A DNA stretch of 32,537 nucleotides from Pelargonium nanum (lineage: Eukaryota > Streptophyta > Magnoliopsida > Geraniales > Geraniaceae). Within the stretch, counting starts at the first letter, position 1. Each line of letters starts with the position of its first letter. Below are positions 11,702 through 22,579 of this stretch, piece by piece. The DNA lies in the NCBI GenBank assembly GCA_036897485.1, contig JAYMTF010000627.1, forward strand, positions 1 through 32,537, given 5' to 3'. The translations under genes and the position numbers were made by a program. A model generated the notes under the pieces. That model made no database searches. It was not told the DNA's origin and was given only the letters and a program-made list of their open reading frames with translations.

Positions 11702-14700
11702 TCACCTGCAAATATTTGAGAGAGGGACTCCACCCCCAACATTGTGTGAAAATGGCTTTGGTTTGGCAATCGGGATGTCCGATCTTTTCCAGTTATTATT
11801 AGGTTCTACCGCTGCTGCAGCTGCCCGATTCTTGGTGGCATCATCTACGTATATTAGATCATCAATCAAAGCCATTATGTTGAAAGACAAGCTCTCCATA
11901 ACCCTAGAGTAGCTTTCCAGGATTGATTTTCCCACATCCTGCAAGAAGCAAGAAATATTTCATATTGGTCTATCAGATGAATGCTTCATATTCATAATTT
12001 CATTGTTATGCAACTTTTAAGTACTAATAAATAGTGTTGAAATGACACTTGTCTATTCAATCCAATACATTGGCTAGTAAGTTATGCAACATGGGTTCAG
12101 TTTCGCTTCTGGAATTCAGTCACAGAGCTAAAACTATTGAGCATGCTTTGGCCTCTAAAAGACTATCCTTCATTCACATATTTAATATGAATATATATTA
12201 CTAACATGAAGAATCCTTATGCATTATGTTGCTTGTGTAAAACAGTTAATAAGCTTATAAAGATGGTCATAAGCTGCATAGCTGTTGCATGCTAATTCTT
12301 TTTAACTGCATGTCACAATGCATAAGGTGTGCATGCAAACTATAGCATTGAAGTTTGTACTTCTATCCAAGAAATTATCTAATCAAGAACTATGCTCAGT
12401 GAATTTGCCGAGGAAGATTTGTTAAGATGATCCTACTTTTGTTATAAATGGGATGCTAATAATGTGGGATGTGACGGTTAGTTCCATCTCAGTTAAGAAA
12501 ATAAGAGTAAGATAACTACAACTTAGCTTAAGTTGGATTGATCTATAGGGCTATACCTTGTTATGTTGAATCTTGCTCATGTCCAAATCCGTCTGTGGGA
12601 GGTCCGGGTATCGCATTCTTAAGTTCTGCAATAGTGCCTCACAGCGTTGCGCTAGAAACTCACACTTATGTGAGTCATCATGGACAAGGGACTTCACCAT
12701 GCCACCCCATGACGAGTCATCATGTACAAGGGATTTCACCCTGCCACCCCATGACGACTTTGCATTCTTCACATGAACTAAACGTCTTTGGCATTTTTTT
12801 CTCAAAATGTGCATAGCAGCCTCAATTCTGTTTGCTATCTCCAGAGTGGCATGCTCTGATAGCTGGTATAAATAATAATCAAGAAAATGCTGAGGGGAGA
12901 AATTGTCATCCGCCATGCTGCGATAAATGACTTCGCCTAAGCAAGATTTTGCACTCTGGAAGATTGTAGAAACTTGTATTAATATCTATGCAGCAGAATT
13001 TAACAGAAAAAGGAAAGAAATGACCTCGAGGCTACTGACTTTCTAAATTATAAAGTTAGGACATCAATCATTTTAGTTTCTTATGCTTTAGAGCATATTA
13101 ACGCATCATTTCAATTTCAAACATTAAGTAAATGCACTTCCATATGTGGCCCGAGGCTTATAGCATAGACTCTAGATTCAGGGGAAGAAGAAAATTATAC
13201 ATAATGATGCGAAAAGACAACAATACGGGACAATGAAAGAGATGAACTCCAGAAACAAATGAGAAATATTATACGAACAAGACAAAAAAAATGGCATGTA
13301 TGTTCCTTTTCTCCAAAAATTCAATAGGAAAGGAGCATCGCAATAATTCACTCTGCAATAAGCCGATCTGAAAATGTGAAATAGTGCTTGTTTCCATGAC
13401 AATTGTGCTACTCTGCAAGTTCAACTAAAGCATAGATACAACGATAAGAGAGAAGCCCATATAAATTGTCTCATGTCTTGCTCATCTAATATCCATTTGA
13501 CATATGATGCATGTATATTTTTATATAACAGAACAGGTTTCTCATACCTTGGGCAAGCCATCCAAATACGCATCTGGGATTTCCATATCAGCCAACACTG
13601 TGCTATTAATAGCGGAAGAGGCTTTATGTATCTGATTGACACAATCCTTGCATTGCTGCAATCTCTTCCTAGCATTTTCAGACAAACCATTCGCAGGGAC
13701 CTTAGGAAAAGGGAGCCACCACTTCTCTTCAAGCCTGGTCGAAGGTCTTCCAGAAGACGAAGGCTTAAGGGGTGCCTCATTGTCATCATCAGCACCACGG
13801 TCAACATAAAAGAACTCAGAATCGCCAAATTCATCAAGAATGTTAAGCAGCATTGCATCAAGTTTCTTCAGTGCCGGGAGGTTAACATATAAATCAGAGC
13901 GCGGCCGCGACACCATTACCTCGATTTTTTCACCATCAGGGGATTCCTGTACAGACGGAATCAGCTCTATGATGAAGTCACTCACACATAAAAGCGAATC
14001 CATCTCTCGGTGCCACAACAGTTTCTTCTCAGGTGCCAGTGGCTCCAACTTCCACAGCTGCCCAAACACAGATGCTGCAAAATTTCACCCACTATAAGCA
14101 TTCCAAGATTCAAAATTTAAGTATTCAAGAACAAACAATACAAACACACTGTGTCAGGCTTAATCAACCATGGTTCTTTGTTTTGATTTCTTGAAATGAA
14201 CATACCTGAAAGATTGGTTATGGCATTGGAAATTGCGAGAGCAGTACAAACACCTTTCCGGCCGCCGGACATGTCCTCTCCGAGAAGAAGCTTAGCGAAT
14301 CGCTCCGCCATTAAATCAACTTCTGTAAAAAACGCAACACAACAATGAGGATTAAACTTCCAACCCAGGAACTAAAATACCAAGATTCAGTTCAAGTCCC
14401 TCCTAGCTGACCAAAGCACGACTCTATACAGAGCAAAAAGGCCGGTACTTGACCCAAATTTAGCGAACCCATAACCGCATGATCACCCCCAAATTTAGCA
14501 AATTGAAGAACATAACCAAAAATCGAAATATAGTAATTCAAAATCAAACAGAAAAACTGAACCGTAAAACACTCACCGCACACAGGAACCGGCACCGGCA
14601 CCGGCACCGGAACTGGGGGTGGAGAATCGAAGTCGACGGAAAATAACGAGAACCCACTAACGCTCTCGGTCTCGCTGACGTCCGCGCTAAAACTGTAGCT

Positions 14701-14754
14701 GCCTAGCTCGAACCCATCGTGGTCAGAGCACGAGAACGCACCGACACTGCCCAT
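11702..14754 (-). CDS. ROPGEF: Rop guanine nucleotide exchange factor (PRONE domain)
   Basis: Activates plant Rho-type (ROP/RAC) GTPases by GDP-GTP exchange at the plasma membrane, usually under receptor-like kinases, in polar growth. Exons in transcript order: 14754-14577, 14322-14206, 14074-13548, 12955-12557 and 11938-11702; all introns GT-AG and frames continuous, giving 485 residues. The N-terminus (1-59) is Ser-rich and ends in a Pro-Val run. PRONE then covers about 62-440, with [76 protein letters not shown] and [20 protein letters not shown]. The C-terminal tail is short, about 45 residues, so a long autoinhibitory tail is absent. The ATG at 14754 is the first in frame before the PRONE exon. 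Oddity: residues 341-354 are repeated at 355-368 ([13 protein letters not shown]). The stop overlaps a donor-like CAG|GTGATG, so an alternative tail is possible. Which family member it is cannot be decided. Confidence 0.93.
12672..12755. repeat. 42-bp exact-length tandem duplication inside RopGEF exon 4
   Basis: The unit at 12672-12713 is repeated immediately at 12714-12755 with only three base differences. Forty-two bases preserve the frame and give two 14-residue copies, [14 protein letters not shown] and [14 protein letters not shown] (minus strand). Most RopGEFs I remember have a single such segment (SSW..VK.L) between the two halves of PRONE. Confidence 0.95.
14588..14611. repeat. (ACCGGC)n coding hexanucleotide repeat
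   Basis: About four near-perfect ACCGGC units in RopGEF exon 1 encode Pro-Val dipeptides on the minus strand. With flanking codons they give the run [14 protein letters not shown] (residues about 45-58). Change by whole units keeps the frame, so length polymorphism is likely. Confidence 0.9.
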
Positions 14755-14978
14755 AGATCAGCAAAGGTGCGACTTTTCACAAAAACAACTGCCGGAAATG
14801 AGGAATTGACCGGAAAAAGGACAGTTTCTCCGGCGAGCTTCGAGAGGAAGGCGTGGTTGTTGCAGTAGCTGTAATGAACATGATAGAGATAAAGAGAAGA
14901 AAAGGAAGAAAAAAAGCAGATGATAAAGGGAAGAAGATGAGATTGTAGTGGAGTGGTCCGGTCTGGTCAGAGCCAAAT

Positions 14979-15245
14979 TCATGTTTTTTTACATAAAGGA
15001 GTAGGCTTTTGGCAAGCAGAATCCCCATCGGGGGAGACATGGCTGGTCTCTTCTTTTAATGGCAGTAGCTCAGAATCTGCTTCTGCTACTGTAATGACCA
15101 TGTGTACGTTTTCGCTGAGTTGGGTCCTGAAATAGCCACAAACAGCAAATGGAATGGGCTTATGTAGGTGGAGCTGTAAAGATTGCAGCTTGGGTTTAGA
15201 TGGAGAAGATAAAGGTTTTAGGTGAGGTTTGTTAGTATTGGTCAT
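14979..15245 (-). CDS. Unrecognised 88-residue open frame upstream of RopGEF
   Basis: A minus-strand ATG-initiated frame of 88 codons ends about 225 bases before the RopGEF start codon. The product starts MTNTNKPHLKPLSSPSKPKL and contains ENVHMVITVAEADSELLPLK. I recognise no domain, signal peptide or membrane segment. It lies where the RopGEF promoter or 5' UTR should be, so it might be a small gene, an upstream ORF, or chance. Base composition is less AT-rich than the surrounding spacer, which is the only mild argument for coding. Confidence 0.2.
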   Translation of the reverse strand: MTNTNKPHLKPLSSPSKPKLQSLQLHLHKPIPFAVCGYFRTQLSENVHMVITVAEADSELLPLKEETSHVSPDGDSACQKPTPLCKKT

Positions 15246-15249
15246 TGAT

Positions 15250-16581
15250 GAAGTTTTGTCTCTTCTTTACACAACTTTAAAACCTAAAAAGATGATGAAT
15301 TTTTTCTTAGTAATTCAATACAATTTTGGTGAAATGAGCCAACACCTGTGGGGATTAATATGTTGAGACAAAAGCATGAGTGAAAGTCTTTGACTATCTT
15401 TTCTTTTTGTTTTATGTTTCTCAACTCATAAGCTGGAAATAAAAGTTCAACTTCTGGTTGTCTCAGTAAATTAGCAAAGGGATAAATGTGCATTCCATGA
15501 CAAATACCACATTTTGATAATAAATCAATGGCCAATCTAAATAAAACATCAAGCTAATAATGGATGTCTTATAGCATCTCCCATGCTTAGCTACTATCTG
15601 TGGTGCTAAGAAGGAGAGAGAATGTGTCGCATCATCATGTGCGAACATTTTTCTCTCTAATGCTTCGCGCCACTATAATTAATGTCAAAGTACAGAAAAT
15701 TTGATATAATGTGGTTTAACATTGAGTGTTAAGTTTAACATCTCATCTTTAGCATGTAGCACTAACACCTACTACTCCAATACTTAGCACCTCCATCAAG
15801 AGTATTAGAGACTCTCTTAGCATCTTTAATATTTTATTCTGATAAGAGAAAATTGAGCTATTTTGTGCTCTATTTTGTTGGTTTGTTTAGTATGAATTAT
15901 GTATTTGATATTTCTATATAGGTGTGCTTGTTATGAATATAATATATTCATGTTCATTTGCATGCAGACCTTGAGCTTCAATGGCTACGGTTCATGTTAT
16001 AAGTTGTTATGAATATTTCAGGGTTTTGTATGGTTTTTGGCCTAAAAAATCAATTAATTTGGTCTTTTGGCCTCCATGTGGTTGTAATTAGTGAAATAGC
16101 CCACTTGACTTTTTTATTATATTTAATTGAAGGGATCGGCGCCAAGCCCTTGCTGGAAATACATGGCGACAATTTTGTATTCTTTTAAATCTAGAACTAA
16201 AAAAATTGTGAATTTATAGAGACTTCAAAAATATTTACAATTCATGCCACTTGTTGTAGCTATTGACAACGGCTGCAAAAAAACGGTATTTGGATCTAGC
16301 AAACAATACCGACTGGTGAAAGTTATGGCTGGTGAAAGTTATGGCATCACATTACTGCATGCATAATTAAGCTGCCAATTTTTATGGCTATATATAAACA
16401 CTAGATTTCTTTACGTTGAGTGTTTAATACAAAAGCAAATCTTGAGAGTGGCTTAACATAGATTTACTATTTTGTCACGTACTCACATAAGATTTACGGT
16501 TTGAGGTGTTATGCAAAGATATTAAATAATTTTTGTATTGTTATTTATTTTTTATAGACAAATGTGGTAACCTAATTTGTA
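15250..16581. other. Gene-free spacer with degenerate TTAGCA-type motifs
   Basis: AT-rich sequence between RopGEF and the foldback element. Around 15570-15830 several related modules occur (ATGCTTAGC, TTTAGCATGTAGCA, ACTTAGCACCTCC, CTCTTAGCATC). They could be the ruins of a small inverted-repeat element, but no clean termini or target-site duplication could be found. No gene was seen. Confidence 0.5.
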
Positions 16582-16590
16582 TTATTGAAA
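16582..16590. repeat. Left target-site duplication
   Basis: TTATTGAAA directly precedes the left end of the foldback element and is repeated exactly at 17635-17643 directly after its right end. A perfect 9-bp duplication is typical of Mutator-superfamily insertion. Confidence 0.85.
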
Positions 16591-17634
16591 GGGGGTAATT
16601 ACGAATATATACCCTATGTTATACCTGTTTTGTATTTTACTACCCCATGTTTTATTTCTCTACACTTAACTATCCTATGATATAAGTCCTTTTACATTTT
16701 ACTACCTCATGTTTCACTCCACAACACTTAATCACCCTATGTTATAACTCTTTTACATTTAACTACCATATGTTATGCTTATTTACACTTTACCATCCAA
16801 TGTTTTACTTCACATTACTTAACTACCCTGTGTAATTATTAACGTTGTAATCCGTTAAAGTTAATAAAATTTGACTAGCATCGTCAAATATGCATACAAA
16901 ATGATCGTTTTACCCCTTTTCACTTCAAATGTTCAAATACATATCATCAATGAAACAAAAAAAATTCAAACTTTGTGTTTCGACCTCCTATTTAGATGAT
17001 TTTTTAATTGATTACATACATATTTTGATAAGAATATGACTATACCTTTAGAATTTGGTAAAAAGATGAGTTTTTATAAGTTAAATTGATATGTTTTAGA
17101 TTTGACTTTTTGATAAAGTTTATAGAAAAAAATTCATAACTTGATGCTCAAAGGTCCGATTAAGTAATTGTCGATTGTACATTATGTAATTGTTAAATAA
17201 TAATGTAATTATAACTTCAAAGTTGTAAAAAAAAAAAAAAAGAAATTGTTTCATCAATGACATGCATTTTTAAATTTGAAGTGAAAATGAGGGTAAACTG
17301 ATCATTTGGTATACATATTTGACAATGTTAGTTAAACCCCGTTAGTTTTAATAGATTACAACATTAATAATAACATAGGGTAGTTAAGTATTGTGAAGTA
17401 AAACACGGGGTAATAAAGTGTAAATGAGTTATAACATAGGGTAGTTAAGTGTTGTAAATTGAAACATGGGGTAATAAAATGTAAAAGAGTAATAACATAA
17501 GGTGGTTAAGTGTTGTGAAATGAAACATGAGGTAGTAAAATGTAAAAGAATTATAACACATGGTAGTTAAATGTAGTGAAATTAAACGTAGTAAAATGCG
17601 GTTGTAACATAGGGTATATAATCGTAATTACCCC
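16591..17634. mobile_element. Non-autonomous foldback element, probably MULE type
   Basis: The left end GGGGGTAATTACGAATATAT is answered at the right end by ..ATATAATCGTAATTACCCC, its near-perfect reverse complement, and the complementarity continues for several hundred bases into both arms. The left arm (16610-16830) consists of about seven tandem 30-32-bp units with consensus-like TACCCTATGTTATA..TTTTACATTTAAC. The right arm (about 17370-17620) has the same units inverted. The inner arms also match (for example TTTCATCAATGA on one side and TCATCAATGAAAC on the other), leaving a small AT-rich centre. The element is 1044 bp, lacks any transposase frame, and is flanked by a perfect 9-bp duplication. 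Known families with 9-bp duplications and long inverted repeats are Mutator-like elements; the family assignment is inference. Confidence 0.85.
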
Positions 17635-17643
17635 TTATTGAAA
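17635..17643. repeat. Right target-site duplication
   Basis: This is the second copy of TTATTGAAA, identical to 16582-16590. Identity of the two copies suggests that the insertion is not very old. Confidence 0.85.
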
Positions 17644-18450
17644 TAATTAGGTGGTAGGCTTGAGACTTGGTGATAGGACTATGTGTCAACAAGATATCGA
17701 CATAGCCTCTACAATTACATAACATTAGAAGCAAATACAAACTAATTAAACACCATATCGTATCTGTCATAAAGATAGAGTATAAAATAATGATCGTAAT
17801 GAATAATTGATATTAATTATTGCATTATTATTGAAAAATTAAATAACATTTGCGCAAGTCACATGTTCTGCGTGTGATGAAGAGAAGAGAATACTTCATT
17901 AAATATAACTAACAAGTAGGTGTGTGATCTTAAAATGTGTTAATTCACTTGTTATGGAAATTTAATAGATAAATTAAGTGTTATGATCAGCATTTGAGGG
18001 GTTTTGGTCTCAAATTAATTGGAAAAAACAGGTATGGTCCAATAGAATACACGTGGAATGTGGATCCACTGATTCGTTAAGTCATAAAATTGTAAAATAA
18101 CATGTGTTCGGGAAGTACAATAAAACGAATCTAGTAAGAAAGATGGTATCGTATAAATATGGCATCGATAAGATTAAGAAAGCGTCAAATGATGGCAAGA
18201 ACAAGACCCAATTCCTTTGATGCCAACACCGAAAGCCACCCTAAAAAAATGGCGACACCATGGACTCAAAATGGCGACACTATAGCGCCACAATGCTCTG
18301 CTTTAACCCCAAAACCAGAATCACCCAAACTCCACCAACACCATTTATGTTTATGGGCACATAATGCTCGCAGATCTCTCCGTCCTTCTTTCATTTTCCT
18401 CATTTCCCGCGAATCTCCTTCATAACCACGTCACTTTTTGTCTTTCCCAT
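17644..18450. other. Upstream region of prolyl oligopeptidase
   Basis: Spacer between the foldback element and the core promoter. An open frame from 18159 (88 codons) has no recognisable domain and ends only 100 bases before the POP start, so it is treated as chance. A CACGTC element (18427-18432) just upstream of the TATA box could be a bZIP-type site. Confidence 0.5.
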
Positions 18451-18453
18451 TCT

Positions 18454-18461
18454 CATATAAA
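18454..18461 (+). promoter_or_regulatory. TATA box of prolyl oligopeptidase gene
   Basis: CATATAAA lies 65-72 bases before the ATG at 18526. Transcription starting about 30 bases downstream would begin near 18485-18490 and give a 5' UTR of about 40 bases. This placement excludes the in-frame upstream ATG at 18364 from the main transcript. Confidence 0.6.
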
Positions 18462-18525
18462 CCATCTTCTGCTCTTGCTTCACTTCTGCATCACTCACAT
18501 TCTCTTCGTCTTCGTCAACAAAACA

Positions 18526-21500
18526 ATGGGTTCGCTCTCTGCACCGATCAACGAGCCTCTGCATTACCCATTTGCTCGGAGAGACGAATCTGTTGTCGAC
18601 GACTACCATGGCGTCAAGGTCTCTGACCCTTACAGATGGTACTGTGATTCTCATTTTTACAAGTTTTGTTTGTTTTTTTTTTTTCAGCATTGGGCTAATG
18701 GGTTTTGGTTCTGGTTCTGAAATTGGTCGGAAAAATTGGAACTTTGGTTGTGATTAGGCTTGAAGATCCTGATTCTGAGGAAACAAAAGAGTTCGTGCAT
18801 AGACAGATGAGAGTGACGGATTCTGTGCTTGCGACTTGTGAAGTCAGAGAGAAGCTTAGAGAGAAAATCACCAGCCTTTATGACCACCCTCGCTATGATG
18901 TTCCTTTCAAGAGAGCTAACAAATATTTTTACTTCCACAACACTGGACTTCAAGCCCAGAATGTGCTTTACGTGCAGGTTTGTTGGTTTGAGAGGTGCAA
19001 TTTTGAATAAGTGTCATGTTTCATTTGCATTTTTGTCCGGAAGTTAATTATGCATGAATGATCGGTAGTGGCAATATAATAAGTTAGTTATGATTCTTAA
19101 AAGAGTACTTATTTTGGGACGGATAGAGTAATTTCTTTGGATTGATGATTCATGCTTCTCTTGGTTTGTGTTTTTTTACTCTCATTTCAGGATGGTTTGG
19201 AGGGAGGAGCAGAGGTTTTGCTTGATCCAAATGGGCTGAGTGAGGATGGTACGGTCTCGTTGAGCCATTTCTCAGTTAGCAAGGATGCCAAGTACATTGC
19301 ATATGGGATCAGTTCCAGTGGAAGCGATTGGTTGACAATTAAAGTTATACGAGTAGGTGATAAGAAAGTTGAACCTGATACAATATCATGGGTGAGTATT
19401 TTGGTTTAATCTTGCTTGATTATGGGGTGTGTGATTGTCATCTTACCATTTCTGTCTCTGTTTCAGGTTAAGTTTTCATGCATTAGTTGGACCCATGATA
19501 GCAAGGGCTTTTTCTATAGCCGCTACCCTGAACCCAAGTAAGTAATGTTTGTTTTTTGATTGTGCTTGCAGTAAAGTTACAAACTTTGTATTCAATCATC
19601 TAGGAAACTTTAGATTTGACAAAATATGTGATCTTACGGGATTCAGAAAAAATAGTAGAGAATATGAATTTTGTTTCACCATGTTTGCCTAGAAGTTTAA
19701 GTTTAAGCATGGATGTAGGCAAGATATTGGTAGAAGGTTCACTTCCATAGGATTATCTAGAGGACCAAAACTGATGCTTGGTGTATTTTGATCTGATAAT
19801 CTAGTTGGGTTTGTGTAATTTGGGTTTTCTTAAGACTAAAAATGGAACTAATTCCTATGATTTTGTACTGAAGACAGAGAGTAAAGATGGATGCTGGGTT
19901 AGAAACTGATGCTAATCTCTATCATGGGATGTACTATCATATTTTGGGTACCGATCAATCTGAAGATATTTTATGCTGGAAGGATCCTGAAAACCCAAAG
20001 TGCAGGTTTGGAGCTAGTGTGACAGATGATGGGAAGGTGAATAGATTGTAGATTTTTATTGATATAATGTTTATTGGCATGTTTAATACTGTTTAAGTAA
20101 ACATATATATATGCCAAGATCATGTTATGAATGTTTTAACCAAATCTTCTCTGTTACGTTGTTTTGCAGTATGTACTTATGTCTATTAAGGAGACAAGTG
20201 GCCCGGAAAACAAAATGTACTACTGCGACTTGTCTACGCTTCCAAAGGGTCGAAATGAGATGCTTCCCTTTGTTAAGTTTATTGATACGTTTGATGGACA
20301 CTATGATGTCATTGCAAATGATGACACAGAGTTTACTATTCTAACAAATAAGGATGCTCCGAAATATAAGTTGATCAGGGTAGATATGGAGAAACCAAAT
20401 GATTGGACTGATGTTCTCCCAGAATCCGAAAGAGATGTGCTCGAATCAGCTTCTGCTGTAAATGGTAACCAAATGATTGTCAGTTACTTGAGTGATGTGA
20501 AGTATGTTGTGCAGATAAGGGATTTGAGGACAGGTTCTTTGCTGCATCAATTACCCATTGACATTGGTTCCGTATATGGGATTTCTGCTCGCCGGGAAGA
20601 TAGTTTAGTTTTTATTGGATTTAGCAGCTTCCTTACTCCTGGTATAATATATCAGTGCAACTTGGCTAATAAGGTTCCTGAGATGAAGATATTCCGTGAA
20701 ATTAGTGTTCCTGGATTTGATCGTACTGAGTTCAATGTCAATCAGGTAACTAATAATTTGTATCTATACAGTTGTTGGATGATTTTGATAAAGAGTTCAT
20801 CTTGCTCTTCTATTCGATCGTTGATTAGATTCATTTCCAGGTTTTTGCGCCAAGCAAAGATGGTACCAACATACCAATCTTCATAGTGTCCAAAAAGAAC
20901 ATTCCTTTGGACGGATCGCATCCTTGTTTGCTTTATGGATATGGTGGATTTAGCGTCAGTGTTACACCATACTTCAGCGTTGTACGTACTGTACTCATAA
21001 GACATTTAGGTGCTGTGTTCTGCATAGCAAACATCCGTGGTGGCGGAGAATATGGAGAGGAGTGGCACAAAGCCGGTTCACTTGCCAAAAAGCAAAATTG
21101 CTTTGATGACTTTGTTTCCGCAGCAGAGTACCTTGTATCAGCTGGATATACACAGCCAAAGAAGTTGTGTATTGAAGGTGGAAGCAATGGTGGGCTTCTT
21201 ATTGGGGCTTGCATAAATCAGGTACATACATATAGATACAGTTGGTTTCTTTACTTTGTTTCATTTACAACACCATCATCAAGTTAACAAAGCAAATTGC
21301 AAAATTTTGCACTCTTTGTTTGTGACAGCGACCTGATCTATTTGGTTGTGCCTTGGCTCATGTTGGTGTCATGGACATGCTTAGATTCCACAAGTTTACC
21401 ATTGGTTAGTTTTGGTCTCTCGTGCTGTGATGTTGCTTAGCATATGAAAATGTTTCTTGCTGATTAAAGCGTGTTTTCCAGGGTATGCTTGGACCTCTGA

Positions 21501-22157
21501 TTTTGGTTGTTCGGATAAGGAGGAGGAGTTCCAGTGGCTAATCAAGTGAGTAAAATTAAGCTACACCCTTGGATACTTTTTCAGTTCATATTGGCAAGCT
21601 CTTTGAAACACTAAGTATTGTACTGTTTTCCTTTGTGGCATGACAGGTACTCACCACTCCATAATGTCAGGAGACCATGGGAGGAGCATCCAGATCGACC
21701 ATCCCAATATCCATCTACCATGCTGTTGACTGCTGATCACGATGATCGGGTTGTTCCATTGCACACGTTGAAGCTATTAGCTGTGAGTTTCGATCTGCTC
21801 ACATTAGTTACACCATTGGCATCATCATCATCAACTAGAAGTAGAACTAGTGATCATTCTATACTTGTTTTTGTGTTTTCAGACAATGCAATATGTTTTA
21901 TGCACAAGTCTGAAGAAGAGCCCCCAGACGAACCCAATCATTGGGCGAATTGAATGTAAGGCAGGACACGGAGCTGGACGTCCGACACAGAAACTGGTAT
22001 TCCTTTTATTAGTTTTGCTGTCTAAGTACTGGTTTGTTTAGCAAGGCTTCAAAATCTGAGAGCTTACATTTGGATGTTCCTTGTTTGACAGATTGATGGA
22101 GCTGCTGACCGATATAGCTTCATGGCTAAGATGGTAGACGCTTCTTGGATTGCATAA
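18526..22157 (+). CDS. POP: Prolyl oligopeptidase (peptidase family S9A)
   Basis: Serine peptidase that cleaves short peptides after proline; expected to be cytosolic. Exons: 18526-18638, 18758-18977, 19191-19391, 19467-19537, 19874-20036, 20170-20745, 20841-21221, 21329-21404, 21482-21545, 21647-21782, 21883-21996 and 22092-22157 (TAA); 726 residues, normal for the family. The N-terminus ([33 protein letters not shown]) is the typical S9A lid, then the seven-bladed propeller, then the alpha/beta-hydrolase domain. The triad is visible: Ser about 563 in EGGSNGGL, Asp about 654/655 in ADHDDRVVP, His 696 in KAGHGAG. The exon-5 acceptor is uncertain: 19874 (giving [10 protein letters not shown], the usual length) or 19880 are both in frame. 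The start ATG has a good plant context (AAAACAATGGG) and fits the TATA box. The gene runs tail-to-tail with PUS10, with 422 bases between stop codons. Confidence 0.95.
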
Positions 22158-22579
22158 ATCATCGTCTTGATACAACTTTTAGAGAAGAAAATATACAAGG
22201 AGGGCTGGGATTTGTGTGAAGCTTGATATATAATGTAAATTCTGTTTAATAAGTTAACAATCACCAATCTTGAATCACTTCACATAAAAACATCCAATTA
22301 GTATTTGGCTATTTGCATGAAAAAACAAGAGTTATTATTCACTGAGTCAAATTACATGGCTAAAACAGCAAGCCAACTCTTTGGAAGAGAAGAAAATAAA
22401 GGGAGCTCTCGTTAAAATCTATCATTTGCCATATCCGCAAGGACTTCTCTCTGCTATGCTACAATTACAGGACTTGAAAATGGACTGTCGACACTTTGCC
22501 CACCACGAGGAGAAAAAGCAGAAGACACAAAATTTCATCGAACACAAGGCCCAATTTAACAACTTTAAATTTGGGAACC
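22158..22579. other. Shared 3' region of convergent POP and PUS10 genes
   Basis: The two genes end facing each other, so this 422-base stretch must hold both 3' UTRs, and their transcripts may overlap as antisense RNA. A plus-strand open frame beginning at 22381 is antisense to the PUS10 tail and matches no known protein, so it is not called. Confidence 0.65.

Noticed and set aside
13473..13892. Long plus-strand frame of 139 codons
   Set aside because: It is exactly antisense to RopGEF exon 3, whose minus-strand translation contains conserved PRONE motifs.
15570..15835. Candidate small inverted-repeat element with TTAGCA modules
   Set aside because: The modules are in mixed orientation and no pair of complementary termini with a flanking duplication could be defined.
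18159..18425. Plus-strand 88-codon frame before the POP promoter
   Set aside because: The peptide has no recognisable domain, and the frame overlaps the presumed POP promoter region.
18364..18525. In-frame 54-codon N-terminal extension of prolyl oligopeptidase, hydrophobic and possibly a targeting peptide
   Set aside because: The TATA box at 18454-18461 places transcription start downstream of the ATG at 18364, and the ATG at 18526 has a strong plant context and the usual family N-terminus.
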